From: Nitrospira sp. MA-1 | Lineage (GTDB): Bacteria; Nitrospirota; Nitrospiria; Nitrospirales; UBA8639 | DNA: 64,000 bases | Assembly (NCBI GenBank): GCA_032139905.1 | Contig: JAQJDB010000002.1 | Location: 1 to 64,000, forward strand | Direction: 5' to 3' | Shown here: one piece after another, positions 17,190-27,383 of the stretch | How the letters are laid out: every line of letters starts with the position of its first letter | Numbering within the stretch: the stretch's first letter is position 1 | The notes under the pieces: model-generated | What the model was told of the DNA's origin: nothing | What the model saw: the letters and a program-made list of their open reading frames with translations, nothing else | The model's database searches: none | Made by a program: the position numbers and the translations under genes

Positions 17190-19814
17190 ATGAGTAAATC
17201 GCTGATAATTGCCGAGAAGCCCTCTGTTGCAGCCGACATCGCGCATTCCCTTGGCGGACTGAAACGTGAGAAGGATTATTTTGAAGATGACGACTATGTT
17301 GTCACCTCAGCCGTTGGACACCTACTTGAAATCAAAGCGCCTGACAACGTAGAGGTCAAACGTGGCAAGTGGTCTTTTGCCAACCTGCCGGTCATTCCCG
17401 ATCACTTTGACCTGAACCCAATCGCCCGCACCGAGGACCGGCTCAAGTTGCTTGCCAAGTTGATCGGCCGCAAGGATATCGACCGAATTATCAACGCCTG
17501 TGACGCCGGGCGCGAAGGCGAGTTGATCTTCAGGCTGATTGTCCAGCACACGAAGGCCAAGCAACCGACAAGCCGGCTTTGGCTGCAGTCCATGACGCCC
17601 AAGGCCATTCGCGAAGCGTTTGAGGAACTGCGCGATGATGAACAAATGAAGCCGCTCGCTGATGCCGCCCGCTGCCGAGCAGAAGCAGACTGGCTCGTTG
17701 GCATTAACGGCACCCGGGCTATGACAGCGTTCAACTCCCAAGACGGAGGGTTTTACCTCACCACCGTTGGCCGGGTTCAAACACCCACCCTCACCATCGT
17801 CGTGGAGCGCGAGGAACAGATCAAGCAATTCCTCTCGCGACCCTACTTTGAAGTGCATGCCCAGTTTGATGTCGAGGCCGGACAGTATTCAGGTCGCTGG
17901 TTTGAAACGGAGTTCAAAAAGAATGACGAAGATGCGGAACGGCGCGCAGAGAGACTTTGGGACCGCAATCAGGCTGAAGCAATCAGGCAGGCCTGCCAGA
18001 GTCAGCAGGCGGTGGTCACTGAAGAAACCAAGCCGACCACGCAAAGCGCCCCAATGCTGTTTGACCTGACCAGTCTGCAACGTGAAGGCAACGCCAGGTT
18101 TGGCTTTTCGGCCAAGACAACATTATCGCTGGCGCAAGCGCTCTATGAACGCCACAAAGTGTTGACGTATCCAAGAACCGATTCGCGCGCGCTGCCGGAA
18201 GATTATATCTCTACCGTGCAAGATACACTGGCCATTCTGCGTGATGAGTCGAGTGAGCGTTTGTCAGCCATGACCGGCGGCAGCGCCGGCAATCCGATAG
18301 GACCGCATGCGGCAAAAATTCTGAGCAATGCCTGGGTCCAACCGAACAAGCGCATTTTCAATGACGCGAAAATTTCTGATCACTTCGCCATTATTCCCAC
18401 ATTGCAGGCACCCAAGAACCTTAGCGAAGCCGAAGCCAAGATATACGACCTGGTCGTGCGTCGATTCATGGCGGCCTTTTTCCCACCTGCAGAGTTTCGA
18501 AACACCACCCGCATTTCCCAAATTGGCAGGCACCACTTCAAGACTGAAGGCAAGGTGATGGTCAAGCCGGGTTGGTTGGCAATTTACGGCCGTGAAGCCA
18601 TTGCTGGTGAGGGCACACTCGTAGCGGTTGGGGAGAATGAAAAAGCCACGGCCAGCGCTATCGAGGTTCGCGACATGGCAACCAAACCACCGGCCAGATA
18701 TACCGAAGCCACACTGCTTTCTGCGATGGAAGGCGCCGGGAAGCTGATTGATGATGATGACTTGCGCGAAGCTATGTCCGGGAAAGGTTTGGGCACACCG
18801 GCAACCCGCGCAGCGATCATCGAAGGCTTGATTAGTGAGAACTATCTATTGCGCATAGACAAGTCACTGATGCCCACCACCAAGGCCTTTCAATTGTTGA
18901 CCTTGTTGCGCGGACTGGGGGTGACCGAACTTACGATGCCGGAACTGACCGGCGAATGGGAAAGCAAGCTTTCGCAGATAGAACGAGGGCAGTTGGACCG
19001 CAAAGCGTTCATGCAACAAATCAGCAAGATAGTTGAACAAATTGTTGCGAGGGCCAAAAACTACGGCGCAACAACCGTTCCAGGCGATTACTCAACATTG
19101 CAATCACCCTGCCCCAAATGCGGCGGCCTGGTCAAAGAAAACTACAAACGGTTTTCCTGCACACAGTGCGATTTTTCAATTACGAAAATTCCCGGCAGTC
19201 GTCAATTGGAAGTACCCGAAGCAGAAATTCTGATTGCCGAACGCAAAATTGGTCCGTTGCAGGGATTTCGCAGTCGGCTGGGCCGACCGTTTGCGGCAAT
19301 CCTCAAACTGAACGATGAACACAAGCTTGAATTTGACTTCGGTCAAAATGATGACGATGAAAACAGTGAACCGATTGATTTTCACGGCCAGGAATCACTG
19401 GGCAGTTGCCCGAAGTGTCAGTCATCGGTTTATGAACATGGAATGAATTATACCTGTGAAAAGGCGGTCGGCCCGAACAAGACTTGCGACTTTCGAACGG
19501 GCAAAGTCATACTGCAACAGGAAATCGAACCCCCTCAAATCAGAAAATTGCTGAGCGAAGGCAGAACCGAATTGCTGACCGGCTTTGTTTCATCACGAAC
19601 ACGTCGCAAGTTCAAGGCTTACCTGAAACGCGGGGATGACGGGAAAGTCGGCTTCGAATTTGAGGCCCGTAAACCCAAGGCCGGCGACGATCAGGGCGCG
19701 AGCGGCAAAAAGTTGGCCGAGAAGAATGCCGAGACTAAGACTAAGAAACCGGCGGCAAAAAAATCAACTGCTAAGAAACCAGCTCGTACGGACAAAAAAC
19801 TCAAGCCCCGCTGA
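17190..19814 (+). CDS. topB: DNA topoisomerase III (betaproteobacterial type)
   Basis: An 874-residue type IA topoisomerase that relaxes negative supercoils and decatenates DNA. Toprim domain with IIAEKPSVAADIAHSLGG at the start and NACDAGREGELIFR (about 105-118). The active-site tyrosine is in HKVLTYPRTDSRALPEDY (about 325-342). GRVQTPTL (about 192-199) is conserved. C-terminal Cys4 motifs (CPKCGG..CTQCDF; CPKCQS) and a Lys/Ala tail (KKPAAKKSTAKKPA) follow. The whole N-terminal half reads like the long TopB proteins common in Burkholderiales. I chose the ATG at 17190 over TTG 17184 because the protein starts MSKSLIIAEKPS as in relatives. The upstream inverted-repeat element and different codon style suggest horizontal transfer. 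Confidence 0.9.
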   Translation: MSKSLIIAEKPSVAADIAHSLGGLKREKDYFEDDDYVVTSAVGHLLEIKAPDNVEVKRGKWSFANLPVIPDHFDLNPIARTEDRLKLLAKLIGRKDIDRIINACDAGREGELIFRLIVQHTKAKQPTSRLWLQSMTPKAIREAFEELRDDEQMKPLADAARCRAEADWLVGINGTRAMTAFNSQDGGFYLTTVGRVQTPTLTIVVEREEQIKQFLSRPYFEVHAQFDVEAGQYSGRWFETEFKKNDEDAERRAERLWDRNQAEAIRQACQSQQAVVTEETKPTTQSAPMLFDLTSLQREGNARFGFSAKTTLSLAQALYERHKVLTYPRTDSRALPEDYISTVQDTLAILRDESSERLSAMTGGSAGNPIGPHAAKILSNAWVQPNKRIFNDAKISDHFAIIPTLQAPKNLSEAEAKIYDLVVRRFMAAFFPPAEFRNTTRISQIGRHHFKTEGKVMVKPGWLAIYGREAIAGEGTLVAVGENEKATASAIEVRDMATKPPARYTEATLLSAMEGAGKLIDDDDLREAMSGKGLGTPATRAAIIEGLISENYLLRIDKSLMPTTKAFQLLTLLRGLGVTELTMPELTGEWESKLSQIERGQLDRKAFMQQISKIVEQIVARAKNYGATTVPGDYSTLQSPCPKCGGLVKENYKRFSCTQCDFSITKIPGSRQLEVPEAEILIAERKIGPLQGFRSRLGRPFAAILKLNDEHKLEFDFGQNDDDENSEPIDFHGQESLGSCPKCQSSVYEHGMNYTCEKAVGPNKTCDFRTGKVILQQEIEPPQIRKLLSEGRTELLTGFVSSRTRRKFKAYLKRGDDGKVGFEFEARKPKAGDDQGASGKKLAEKNAETKTKKPAAKKSTAKKPARTDKKLKPR

Positions 19815-20002
19815 TGAAATATCGCGGAACCCGGCCGGTTTGGAAACTTCCTGACCTGCTCTCATTTCCCTGAATGCAAAACTACAACCTGGCTCAATTT
19901 TTAATTGAAAAAATCAGGAAACAAACGGGAAGGAAGATACTCTGTCACAATGGGGTATGAGGAGATAGCGGCACAACGGAGAAGAACCAGAAGACAGACA
20001 GC

Positions 20003-21262
20003 TTAGGATCCGACGGCGGGCTTGATCCCTTTCTGATGCTCAAAGACTTTGATAGGCTCACCTTTGCCGTGAATAAACTCTTCGGTCACCAACACCTCTT
20101 TCACCTCGGCCTGCGACGGCAGCTCATACATCAGGTCCAACATCACCGACTCTAAGACCGCCCGAAGTCCACGCGCTCCGGTTTTTTGCAGATGGGCTTT
20201 TTTGGCAATCGCCAATAGCGCCCCATCGGCAAACTTCAATTTCACTTTATCCAAGGACAATAACTTCTGATATTGCTTGATCAGTGCGTTTTTGGGTTCC
20301 GTTAGAATGCGGACCAATGCCGGTTCATCCAATTGATCAAGAGCCGCGATAATCGGCAGGCGACCGATAATTTCAGGAATTAGCCCATATTGAAGCAAAT
20401 CTTCCGGTTCCACTTTAGAGAATAAGTCACCAATTTTATGTTGCCCGCGTATCTGCACATCGGCGCCAAAGCCCATCCGCTTTTGGTTCAACCTCCGCTC
20501 AATGATAGAATCCAACCCTACGAATGCCCCGCCACAAATAAATAAAATATTGGTCGTATTGACTTGAATAAACTCCTGATGAGGGTGTTTTCTTCCCCCT
20601 TGAGGCGGAACATTGGCTACGGTCCCTTCAATGAGTTTTAGCAACGCCTGCTGAACACCCTCACCGGAGACATCCCGCGTAATTGAAGGGCTATCGGCCT
20701 TGCGGGTAATTTTGTCAATTTCATCAATGTACACAATTCCCCGTTCTGCACGCTCAACTTCATAGTCGGCAGCCTGCAGAAGTTTCAAGATAATATTTTC
20801 AACATCTTCACCGACATACCCGGCTTCTGTCAGCGTCGTCGCATCCGCAATCGTAAACGGAACATCCAGGTAATGGGCTAATGTCTGGGCAAACAAGGTT
20901 TTTCCCGTCCCCGTCGGCCCGACAATCAGAATATTGCCTTTTTGAAGTTCGACATCCCCGATTTCATTTGCTGAAATACGTTTATAATGGTTATAGACCG
21001 CAACCGAGAGAACCTTTTTTGCCTTGTCCTGTCCGATTATGTATTGATCAAGATGTTGGTGGATATCCACCGGCTTGCACAGCTTGGCGGAAATCTCCTG
21101 GCGAGACTCCTGCCAATCCTCGGAAATAATCTCATTGCACAAGCCAACGCATTCATCACAAATATAGACCGTCGGCCCCGCAATGAGTTTTCGAACCTGA
21201 TCACGGTTCTTGCCGCAGAAGGAGCAACGAAGATTGGCTTCGGACTTCGCTTGTCTCGCCAT
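20003..21262 (-). CDS. clpX: ATP-dependent Clp protease ATP-binding subunit ClpX
   Basis: A 419-residue AAA+ unfoldase that feeds substrates to ClpP. N-terminal zinc domain with [17 protein letters not shown] and CDECVGLC (about 13-43), Walker A GPTGTGKT (about 117), Walker [11 protein letters not shown] (about 175-184), sensor and arginine-finger regions, and the C-terminal [22 protein letters not shown] block. A strong ribosome site (AAAGGAGG) precedes the ATG. It follows clpP by 20 bp, with tig upstream, the classic tig-clpP-clpX order. Confidence 0.97.
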   Translation of the reverse strand: MARQAKSEANLRCSFCGKNRDQVRKLIAGPTVYICDECVGLCNEIISEDWQESRQEISAKLCKPVDIHQHLDQYIIGQDKAKKVLSVAVYNHYKRISANEIGDVELQKGNILIVGPTGTGKTLFAQTLAHYLDVPFTIADATTLTEAGYVGEDVENIILKLLQAADYEVERAERGIVYIDEIDKITRKADSPSITRDVSGEGVQQALLKLIEGTVANVPPQGGRKHPHQEFIQVNTTNILFICGGAFVGLDSIIERRLNQKRMGFGADVQIRGQHKIGDLFSKVEPEDLLQYGLIPEIIGRLPIIAALDQLDEPALVRILTEPKNALIKQYQKLLSLDKVKLKFADGALLAIAKKAHLQKTGARGLRAVLESVMLDLMYELPSQAEVKEVLVTEEFIHGKGEPIKVFEHQKGIKPAVGS

Positions 21263-21282
21263 AAAAAGTGCCTCCTTTGCCC

Positions 21283-21912
21283 TTAATCCTTACTTTTTGA
21301 ACCTGACTTCGTGTCGTCCTTGTGCCCCTTCTCCTGACTTCGGACGATGACCTCATCAATTAATCCGTACGCCTTGGCTTCTTCCCCTGATAGAAAATAA
21401 TCCCGTTCCGTGTCTACAGAAATTTTATCCAGAGGCTGCCCTGTGTGAAAGGCCATAATTTCATTCAATTTTTCGCGGATCTTTAAAATCTCCCGGGCAT
21501 GAATATCAATCTCCGTCGCTTGGCCCTGAAATCCTCCCATCGGTTGATGAATCATGACCCGTGCATTGGGAAGAGCGAAACGCTTACCTTTAGTCCCTGC
21601 TGTTAATAACAAGGCGCCCATGCTTGCCGCTTGGCCTAAACAGATGGTGTTGATGGGCGATCTCACATATTGCATCGTATCATAGATACCCATCCCAGCC
21701 GTCACACTTCCGCCAGGTGAATTGACATACAAATGAATGTCCTTTTCCGGGTCTTCGGATTCCAAGAACAACAGTTGAGCGATGATGACATTCGCAAACA
21801 TATCATCGATCGGCGCTCCAACAAAAATGATCCGATCTTTTAAGAGGCGCGAATATATATCATATGACCGTTCACCTCGATTCGTTTGTTCAATAACCAT
21901 CGGAATGAGCAT
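21283..21912 (-). CDS. clpP: ATP-dependent Clp protease proteolytic subunit ClpP
   Basis: A 209-residue serine protease that forms the barrel degraded into by ClpX. The catalytic triad is visible: Ser in [11 protein letters not shown], His in [10 protein letters not shown] and Asp in [10 protein letters not shown] start it at the ATG of [19 protein letters not shown] (21912), which has GGAGG 9 nt upstream and matches family starts; a frame extension to 21948 lacks support. The C-terminal tail is Lys/Ser-rich. It lies between tig and clpX. Confidence 0.97.
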   Translation of the reverse strand: MLIPMVIEQTNRGERSYDIYSRLLKDRIIFVGAPIDDMFANVIIAQLLFLESEDPEKDIHLYVNSPGGSVTAGMGIYDTMQYVRSPINTICLGQAASMGALLLTAGTKGKRFALPNARVMIHQPMGGFQGQATEIDIHAREILKIREKLNEIMAFHTGQPLDKISVDTERDYFLSGEEAKAYGLIDEVIVRSQEKGHKDDTKSGSKSKD

Positions 21913-21994
21913 TCCCTGAGACCTCCTCGTGTTGTAAATAGGTATCAAATACAGATATCAAAAACAGGTGTATTCAGAAGGATCGCACTACGCG

Positions 21995-23320
21995 TTACCC
22001 CTGAATGACCGCATTTTGATAGACAAACTGCAAGGCTTTTTCCGCCTTCATCCGCTCACGAAATTCCTCCTGAGCCCCCTGCCCTCCAGCTTCGACCATG
22101 CGTTGAATTTCACCAACCGGGAGCTTTAAGGAGGTTGCCAGTTTTTGAATTTCGGCGTTCACCTCATCCTCAGTCACATGAAGTCCTTCTTTCTGGACGA
22201 TCGCATCCAGAACCAAACTCAGCTTCACACGCCGTTTGGCTTCCGGATGCAATTCTTGTTGGAGTCGCTTGGCCTCTTCTTGTAATCGTAATGGCTCTTC
22301 CACATCATCTTCACGATGAGTATGTCGATGGTTTTTCAGCATTTTTTGACGAATGAGCGTCTGGAGCTCCCGTTCAATCAAAACCTCGGGAATTTCAAAG
22401 TGATGCATCTGCAACAAGCGTTCAATCACCTGATCTTTATACCCTTCTTCAAGATCCTGTTTCAGGAAAGTATCCAATTGGGTGTTGATGGTGGTTTTGA
22501 GGTGTTCCAGTGAATCGTAGTCGCCGCAATCCTTGGCGAATTCATCATCCAGTTCCGGGAGTTTCTGCTCTTTCACGGCATCAACAGTCACCTTGAGGAC
22601 CATCGTCTTTCCGGCAAGGTGCGAATCAGGATGATTGGCGGGAAAGGGTTGCGGGATATCAATCATATCCCCGGCCTGTTTTCCGATGAGAGACTCATCC
22701 AACTCCACACCCAGAATCGGGGACTTGGACCCAATGTGAAGAAGATGCCCCTTTTTCTGGGTCCCTTCCAAAGGCTGGTCCTCCACAAACCCCTCAATAG
22801 ACAACACCGCATGCAATCCTTCACGAAGAGGCGTTCCATCAGGAACCACGTCAAGCTGGGCATGTTGCTCCCGTAGGCTCTGGAGAGCCTTATCAACTTG
22901 ATCATCTGTGACCGTCCGTGCATCCCGTTTCAAGGAAATAGGATTCGGTGGTCGATAGTCGCCTAATTGAATAGTGGGCTTTATTTCCACCGTCGCCGTA
23001 AAAGTAAATGGACTATTGGACTTCACTTTCATGCGTTCCAGTGGGGGAATATCAACGAGGATAGGAACTACCCCGGCTTCCTTCACCGCTCGCTGGTAAT
23101 AATCGGGCACCAACCGTTGCACGACATCCTGCTCCACGAGATCGGCATACCGTTTTTCTAATAAGGCTATTGGCGCTTTCCCTGGTCGAAATCCAGGAAT
23201 TTTGGCTTCACGCCTCAACTGGGCATACACCTTTTGAAATTCGCTTTTTACGGCTTCTTCGGGAACTTCGATTTTTAACGACCGCTTGACCGGCCCGAGC
23301 TCTGTCATTTCTAACTTCAT
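21995..23320 (-). CDS. tig: Trigger factor, ribosome-bound chaperone and prolyl isomerase
   Basis: A 441-residue chaperone docking at the ribosome exit tunnel. The N-terminal ribosome-binding domain carries the signature PGFRPGKAP (about 43-51). A FKBP-type isomerase domain follows at about 155-240 (GLHAVLSIEGFVEDQ), then the helical C-terminal arms. The ATG at 23320 (MKLEMTELGPVKRSLKIEV) fits family starts; in-frame ATGs upstream (23332, 23350) are less likely. A His-rich insert (KNHRHTHREDD) in the C-terminal domain is unusual. First gene of tig-clpP-clpX. Confidence 0.95.
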   Translation of the reverse strand: MKLEMTELGPVKRSLKIEVPEEAVKSEFQKVYAQLRREAKIPGFRPGKAPIALLEKRYADLVEQDVVQRLVPDYYQRAVKEAGVVPILVDIPPLERMKVKSNSPFTFTATVEIKPTIQLGDYRPPNPISLKRDARTVTDDQVDKALQSLREQHAQLDVVPDGTPLREGLHAVLSIEGFVEDQPLEGTQKKGHLLHIGSKSPILGVELDESLIGKQAGDMIDIPQPFPANHPDSHLAGKTMVLKVTVDAVKEQKLPELDDEFAKDCGDYDSLEHLKTTINTQLDTFLKQDLEEGYKDQVIERLLQMHHFEIPEVLIERELQTLIRQKMLKNHRHTHREDDVEEPLRLQEEAKRLQQELHPEAKRRVKLSLVLDAIVQKEGLHVTEDEVNAEIQKLATSLKLPVGEIQRMVEAGGQGAQEEFRERMKAEKALQFVYQNAVIQG

Positions 23321-23373
23321 AAGACCATTCATCCTTGTAAAAGGGCACAATAAAGATTATTGATGTTAAGAAT

Positions 23374-23456
23374 TGGTGCGAGAGGGGGGACTTGAACCCC
23401 CACGGTTTACCCACGAGATCCTAAGTCTCGCGCGTCTGCCATTCCGCCACTCTCGC
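23374..23456 (-). tRNA. tRNA-Leu (anticodon UAG)
   Basis: On the minus strand the acceptor arms GCGAGAG and CTCTCGC pair, followed by ACCA encoded in the genome. The anticodon stem is CGAGA/TCTCG with loop CTTAGGA, giving anticodon UAG. The T arm is GGGGGTTCAAGTCCCCC. A short variable arm between anticodon and T arms fits a class II leucine tRNA. It lies 53 bp upstream of the trigger factor start, on the same strand. Confidence 0.95.
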
Positions 23457-23851
23457 CCGTAACCGTTTTTGCTTCACTCCATAGCTTCTATAAGAGGTTC
23501 TTCCTCTGGAATGATCAGGGGAAATAAGCCCCTGTCTTCTACGGACCCTCCCTATTATAAAACGTCTATCTCCTTCAGGCCATCCTAAAATTCCGGTAAA
23601 GAACACAGTCCTCCGGAGAGCGCCGCAACTTACACCCGGATCAAGCGGGGAAATATTCCGATGGATATGATGATGAAGGATTCACCAGAACCCCCCTTAA
23701 ACCAAATCATAGCCCCAATAATTATATTAGAACAGACAAAAGACCACCCGCGCACCCTCAAAGGAAACGAACGCTACAGAGGTGATTTCTCAACCCTCCT
23801 ATGGATAACCCCTCTTGATCGGCTCGAATGAGTTGGGTAAGGTAACACTCT
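23457..23851. other. Intergenic region upstream of tRNA-Leu and the 23852 gene
   Basis: 395 bp holding the leftward tRNA-Leu promoter and the rightward promoter of the next gene. I see no strong -35/-10 pair, hairpin or structured RNA. Confidence 0.4.
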
Positions 23852-24097
23852 ATGAACTTAAAACAGCTCTATCAAGATATTTATCAGAAATATCTTGAAA
23901 AAAAAGATGATCATCAGGGGTATGACTTTCAAGAGTCCCCGGTAGGGTCCGCAACTCCGCCGTCACCCACTTTTGCGGATACCATCAAATGGTGGACATT
24001 GAATCGTCCCAGTCGGCTACAAAAAATCAGGCAAGACCGAGATCAACGGCAACAGGACATTATCAATATTCAATCCCCGCCTCCAGCCAACCGGTAA
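23852..24097 (+). CDS. Small hypothetical protein
   Basis: An 81-residue hydrophilic protein. The start is Lys/Tyr-rich and probably helical (MNLKQLYQDIYQKYLEKKDD); the end is basic with Arg/Gln-rich helix and a Pro-rich tail. No signal peptide, membrane segment or known domain. GGTAAGG lies about 9 nt before the ATG. The larger membrane-protein gene begins 25 bp downstream, so they may be one transcript. The codon pattern looks coding, but I do not recognise a family. Confidence 0.55.
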   Translation: MNLKQLYQDIYQKYLEKKDDHQGYDFQESPVGSATPPSPTFADTIKWWTLNRPSRLQKIRQDRDQRQQDIINIQSPPPANR

Positions 24098-24122
24098 GAT
24101 CCGCGGAGCATCTTCTCGTTTC

Positions 24123-24929
24123 ATGCAGAGTTTCATTCAGGCCACAGGTCGCCTTTACCACCAAGCCCTGTTCGCCTCGATCCAGTCCTTCACTCGGGCG
24201 TGGATCCTAATCCCCGTCCTCCTTGCCTATGCCCTAGGCCTCATTCTGGTCACCTCCCTCATTGCTCCCCTTGGAATGATCGGAGGGTTTATCCTGGGTG
24301 CCCTCAATGCCCTTGTCATCGGATCTACCCTTAGTCTAACCGAACAGGCTGTCCTGGGGGCGCGTCGTGTGAGTTGGCCGGATATCCTGCCAAGTATGGG
24401 GCAATATTTTTGGGAAGTCATTTCTGTTGGATTTATGGTGTGGTTTCCCTTGTTATTCCTCGAAATGGGTCTCCAGACCAATCCCTACCAACCACTGATT
24501 GCCACAGCCGTATTTTTCCTAATTTTTGTGCTACTCAATCCAGTACCGGAAGTAATTTACCAGAGCCGGAACGGATCCGCCCTCGAGGTTGTTCGGGAAA
24601 GTTATGAATTTGTCGTCGAAAATTGGATCGAATGGTTTTTACCCGTGGGCATCGTCTTCGGACCATTCGGCCTGACATTTTTCTTTCAAATGTCCAGTCA
24701 GGCGGGAAGGCGTGGGGGGTTAGACTTCTGGCATCTCATTACGTTGCCATTTTCCGTGTTATCCGAGTGGCTCTCTTTGTTGGGGGTGTCTTCCGATGTG
24801 AGTTTTGTTATCGTCCTCGGACTTACTCCCATTGTGACGGTATTCACGCTCCTCTTTCGAGGCCATTTATTTGCCGCCCTGCATCGATCTTCCCGACGCC
24901 AACGGATGTTCCAATCCCGAATCTCCTAA
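24123..24929 (+). CDS. Polytopic membrane protein of unknown function
   Basis: A 268-residue protein with about five or six hydrophobic segments: about 25-50 (AWILIPVLLAYALGLILV), 50-75, 100-122, 128-145, 175-190 and 225-248. The stretch EVIYQSRNGSALEVVRESYEFVVENWIEWFLPV (read in parts) between segments resembles membrane proteins annotated only as hypothetical. GGAG sits 10 nt before the ATG. It lies next to the small 23852 gene and upstream of tRNA-Ser. No catalytic motif is visible. Confidence 0.65.
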   Translation: MQSFIQATGRLYHQALFASIQSFTRAWILIPVLLAYALGLILVTSLIAPLGMIGGFILGALNALVIGSTLSLTEQAVLGARRVSWPDILPSMGQYFWEVISVGFMVWFPLLFLEMGLQTNPYQPLIATAVFFLIFVLLNPVPEVIYQSRNGSALEVVRESYEFVVENWIEWFLPVGIVFGPFGLTFFFQMSSQAGRRGGLDFWHLITLPFSVLSEWLSLLGVSSDVSFVIVLGLTPIVTVFTLLFRGHLFAALHRSSRRQRMFQSRIS

Positions 24930-25039
24930 GTAAGAAAGGAAGAAGATAGCATGAAACATAAGGAGTGAGGAGCCAGAGGCAGGGTGGATACGCGCCCTTT
25001 ATCCCTCTTCGCTCTACTCTAACTATTCCCTTCACTTGC

Positions 25040-25068
25040 TTGTCGCTCTCAGACCCCCATGGTAAGAT
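25040..25068 (+). promoter_or_regulatory. Candidate promoter for tRNA-Ser
   Basis: TTGTCG (25040-25045) and TAAGAT (25063-25068) are separated by 17 bp, a plausible sigma-70 spacing. Transcription would start about 115 bp before tRNA-Ser. The match to consensus is moderate. Confidence 0.3.
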
Positions 25069-25191
25069 GGCAACCTTTCACCAAACAGATCCTCGGTGAA
25101 GAAGACAACAAAGATGGGGTTAATAGATCCCCTCCAAAAGACAAACGGCTTCATCAGAGGTTCAATCGCCGCAAAGTAGATACCCATTCGC

Positions 25192-25281
25192 GGAGAGGTG
25201 CGAGAGTGGCCGAATCGGCGTGACTGGAAATCACGTGTGCCAGCAATGGTACCGTGGGTTCGAAACCCACCCTCTCCGCCA
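25192..25281 (+). tRNA. tRNA-Ser (anticodon GGA)
   Basis: Acceptor arms GGAGAGG and CCTCTCC pair, followed by GCCA with encoded CCA. The anticodon stem GTGA/TCAC holds loop CTGGAAA, anticodon GGA. A variable arm (GTGCCAGCAATGGTACC region) and T arm GTGGGTTCGAAACCCAC fit a class II serine tRNA. The SRP RNA gene follows 85 bp later. Confidence 0.96.
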
Positions 25282-25366
25282 TATTTGGTCCGTCGCGAGA
25301 ATCAGGAAATCCTCAGAGGAGGATAGAGCCAGTCCGTGAGGCGATGGACCATCGAGACTGCATTTA

Positions 25367-25467
25367 GGGGCTGGGCCCTGTGCGACAGAATCCTGCAAAC
25401 CCCGCCAGGTCCGGAAGGAAGCAACGGTACGTGGGCTAGTCTGTGTGCCGCAGGATCACCTGGCCCC
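25367..25467 (+). ncRNA. ffs: Signal recognition particle RNA, 4.5S type
   Basis: About 101 nt with the domain IV hallmarks of bacterial small SRP RNA: GGTCCGGAAGGAAGCA on one side of the apical stem, containing the GGAA tetraloop, and the symmetric internal loop with GCAACGG/ACG. The ends GGGGCTGGGCC and CCTGGCCCC pair. It binds Ffh for co-translational targeting. The position just before dnaX is conserved in many bacteria. Confidence 0.93.
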
Positions 25468-25562
25468 GACTAACTTTATGGGCTGCCTCTCCGTATCTTG
25501 ATACCAGAGGTCAGTCTTCGAGGGTGCTCAAGGAAAAACCCTTTTCCTGGTTAACGCACATT

Positions 25563-27383
25563 ATGGAATTTCAGGTTTCAGCACGGAAATACCGCCCGAC
25601 TAACTTCAAAGAAGTCCTGGGGCAATCTCATGTCGTGCAAACACTTACCAATGCGATCGACCGCAAGCGGGTAGCCCACGCCTATGTCTTTTCCGGCATG
25701 CGGGGAGTCGGCAAAACCACCGTTGCGCGCATCCTGGCCAAATCCCTTAATTGTGAACAGGGCCCGACCAGCCACGCCTGCGGAACCTGCCCAAGTTGCG
25801 TGGAAATCACCAGAGGCAATTCTGTCGATGTCATTGAAATTGACGGTGCTTCCAATACCGGCGTGGACGATGTTCGGGAACTTCGGGAAAACGTCAAGTT
25901 TGCCCCGTTTCATGGCACATACCGGGTCTACATCATCGACGAAGTACATATGTTGTCCAACTCGGCCTTCAACGCCCTCCTCAAAACACTGGAAGAACCG
26001 CCGAATCATTGTGTCTTTATTTTTGCCACAACGGAAGTTCATAAAATTCCCGCTACCATTCTTTCGCGCTGTCAGCACTTCACCTTTCGACGCATTTCTC
26101 GCTTAGAAATCATCGCCCAACTACGCCACGTGGCCACTCAAACCGGCGTGACTGTCGAAGATCGAAGCCTATCGGCCCTGGCTCGCGCCAGCGAAGGCAG
26201 TATGCGAGACGCGTTGAGTCTGCTGGATCAGGCCGTCTCCTTCGGTGGAGAACGCATCCAGCATAGCGATTTGGAAATGCTGATTGGGTCCGTGCCGGAC
26301 GAACTCGTCCGGCTCATGATTGACGCCATTCTTGGGCACCAGGCTGCCCAAACGATGTCTCTCGTGGGTCAGTTAGTCGACCAGGGGTTTGATGTTCGAG
26401 TGTATTGCCGGGAACTGTTGGAGCGTTGCCGCAATCTGCTGGTAGCTTGCGTGGTGCCCTCACGCTCACAAGTGCAAACGCTTCTTGAATTGGGAGATGA
26501 GGAAGTCGATCAGGCCATCGCACAAGCCCAACAATTCTCCGAGCCCTATTTACAGGCTCTGTTTGCCATTTTCTCGCGAACAGAGGACGGACTCCGAGGA
26601 AGTTCTCATCCACGGTTCCTGATTGAAGCTGCAGTAGTACGAGCAGCACTTCTTGATCCTGTGACAGTGACTTCCACCACAACAGAACAGAAGGCCAATG
26701 CACCCGCCCCATCTGTTTCACACGCAAAAGTATTGCCGACTGCAGCATCGACTCCGTCTCCCGCACAACCGGCTAAGGTCCAAGTACCTGCGGAAAAAAC
26801 GGTGGCTCCTCCAAGCCGATCCAGGCCCAGTGGCGGCGCCACGACGATGTTTCCTTCCTCAACACCACCTGGTGCGGAAAAGGCGGCTTCAACAACAGTG
26901 TCATCTGACAATGGCGAACCCAAGGCCAGCCCCAACTCGGCTGCCCAGCATTCGTCAGACTCACCTATGGCGTTAAATTGGGAACTCGTCGTGGAGCGCA
27001 TGATTAACGACCATCCGAATATCGGGAGTTTCCTGGAGAAGGGAAGTGTCGTGTCCATGAGCGCAGGCTCCATTATCCTGGGTTATTCCAAAAAAGATTC
27101 GATTGCTCGCTGGCGGACGGACAAACCGGAAAATCGCGTGCTGATCGGTCAAATATGCGAGGAATTCGCCGGCCGCCCGGTAAAAGTCCAAGTCATTGAA
27201 TTTCAAGAAGGGCAGGCTTACCCGCCGTCAACCAGTGAATTACGAGCAAAAAAAAAACTTGAGCAGGACCAGGATCTGATTGAAAACGTGAAGGCCCACC
27301 CTTTGGTGAAACAAGCATTGGAACTATTCGGGGGGGAAGTCGTATCGGCAGAAAGAACCCCGCAAAAGGAGGAGGTACGCTAA
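25563..27383 (+). CDS. dnaX: DNA polymerase III subunits gamma and tau
   Basis: A 606-residue clamp-loader ATPase. AAA+ domain with Walker A GMRGVGKTTVAR (about 43-54), zinc cysteines in CGTCPSCVEI (about 77-86), Walker B VYIIDEVHMLS (about 120-130) and sensor 1 FATTEVHKIPATILSRCQ. A Pro/Ala/Ser-rich linker spans about 365-460, and a tau-like C-terminal domain follows. I chose the ATG at 25563 (MEFQVSARKYRP) because family homology starts there; in-frame codons back to 25443 would overlap the SRP RNA. The stop overlaps the ybaB ATG by one base (TAATG). Confidence 0.95.
   Translation: MEFQVSARKYRPTNFKEVLGQSHVVQTLTNAIDRKRVAHAYVFSGMRGVGKTTVARILAKSLNCEQGPTSHACGTCPSCVEITRGNSVDVIEIDGASNTGVDDVRELRENVKFAPFHGTYRVYIIDEVHMLSNSAFNALLKTLEEPPNHCVFIFATTEVHKIPATILSRCQHFTFRRISRLEIIAQLRHVATQTGVTVEDRSLSALARASEGSMRDALSLLDQAVSFGGERIQHSDLEMLIGSVPDELVRLMIDAILGHQAAQTMSLVGQLVDQGFDVRVYCRELLERCRNLLVACVVPSRSQVQTLLELGDEEVDQAIAQAQQFSEPYLQALFAIFSRTEDGLRGSSHPRFLIEAAVVRAALLDPVTVTSTTTEQKANAPAPSVSHAKVLPTAASTPSPAQPAKVQVPAEKTVAPPSRSRPSGGATTMFPSSTPPGAEKAASTTVSSDNGEPKASPNSAAQHSSDSPMALNWELVVERMINDHPNIGSFLEKGSVVSMSAGSIILGYSKKDSIARWRTDKPENRVLIGQICEEFAGRPVKVQVIEFQEGQAYPPSTSELRAKKKLEQDQDLIENVKAHPLVKQALELFGGEVVSAERTPQKEEVR

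Noticed and set aside
21942..21958. GTATC...GATAT palindrome upstream of clpP
   Set aside because: Resembles the paired sites but has a 7-bp spacer and is single, so it was not added to the motif set.
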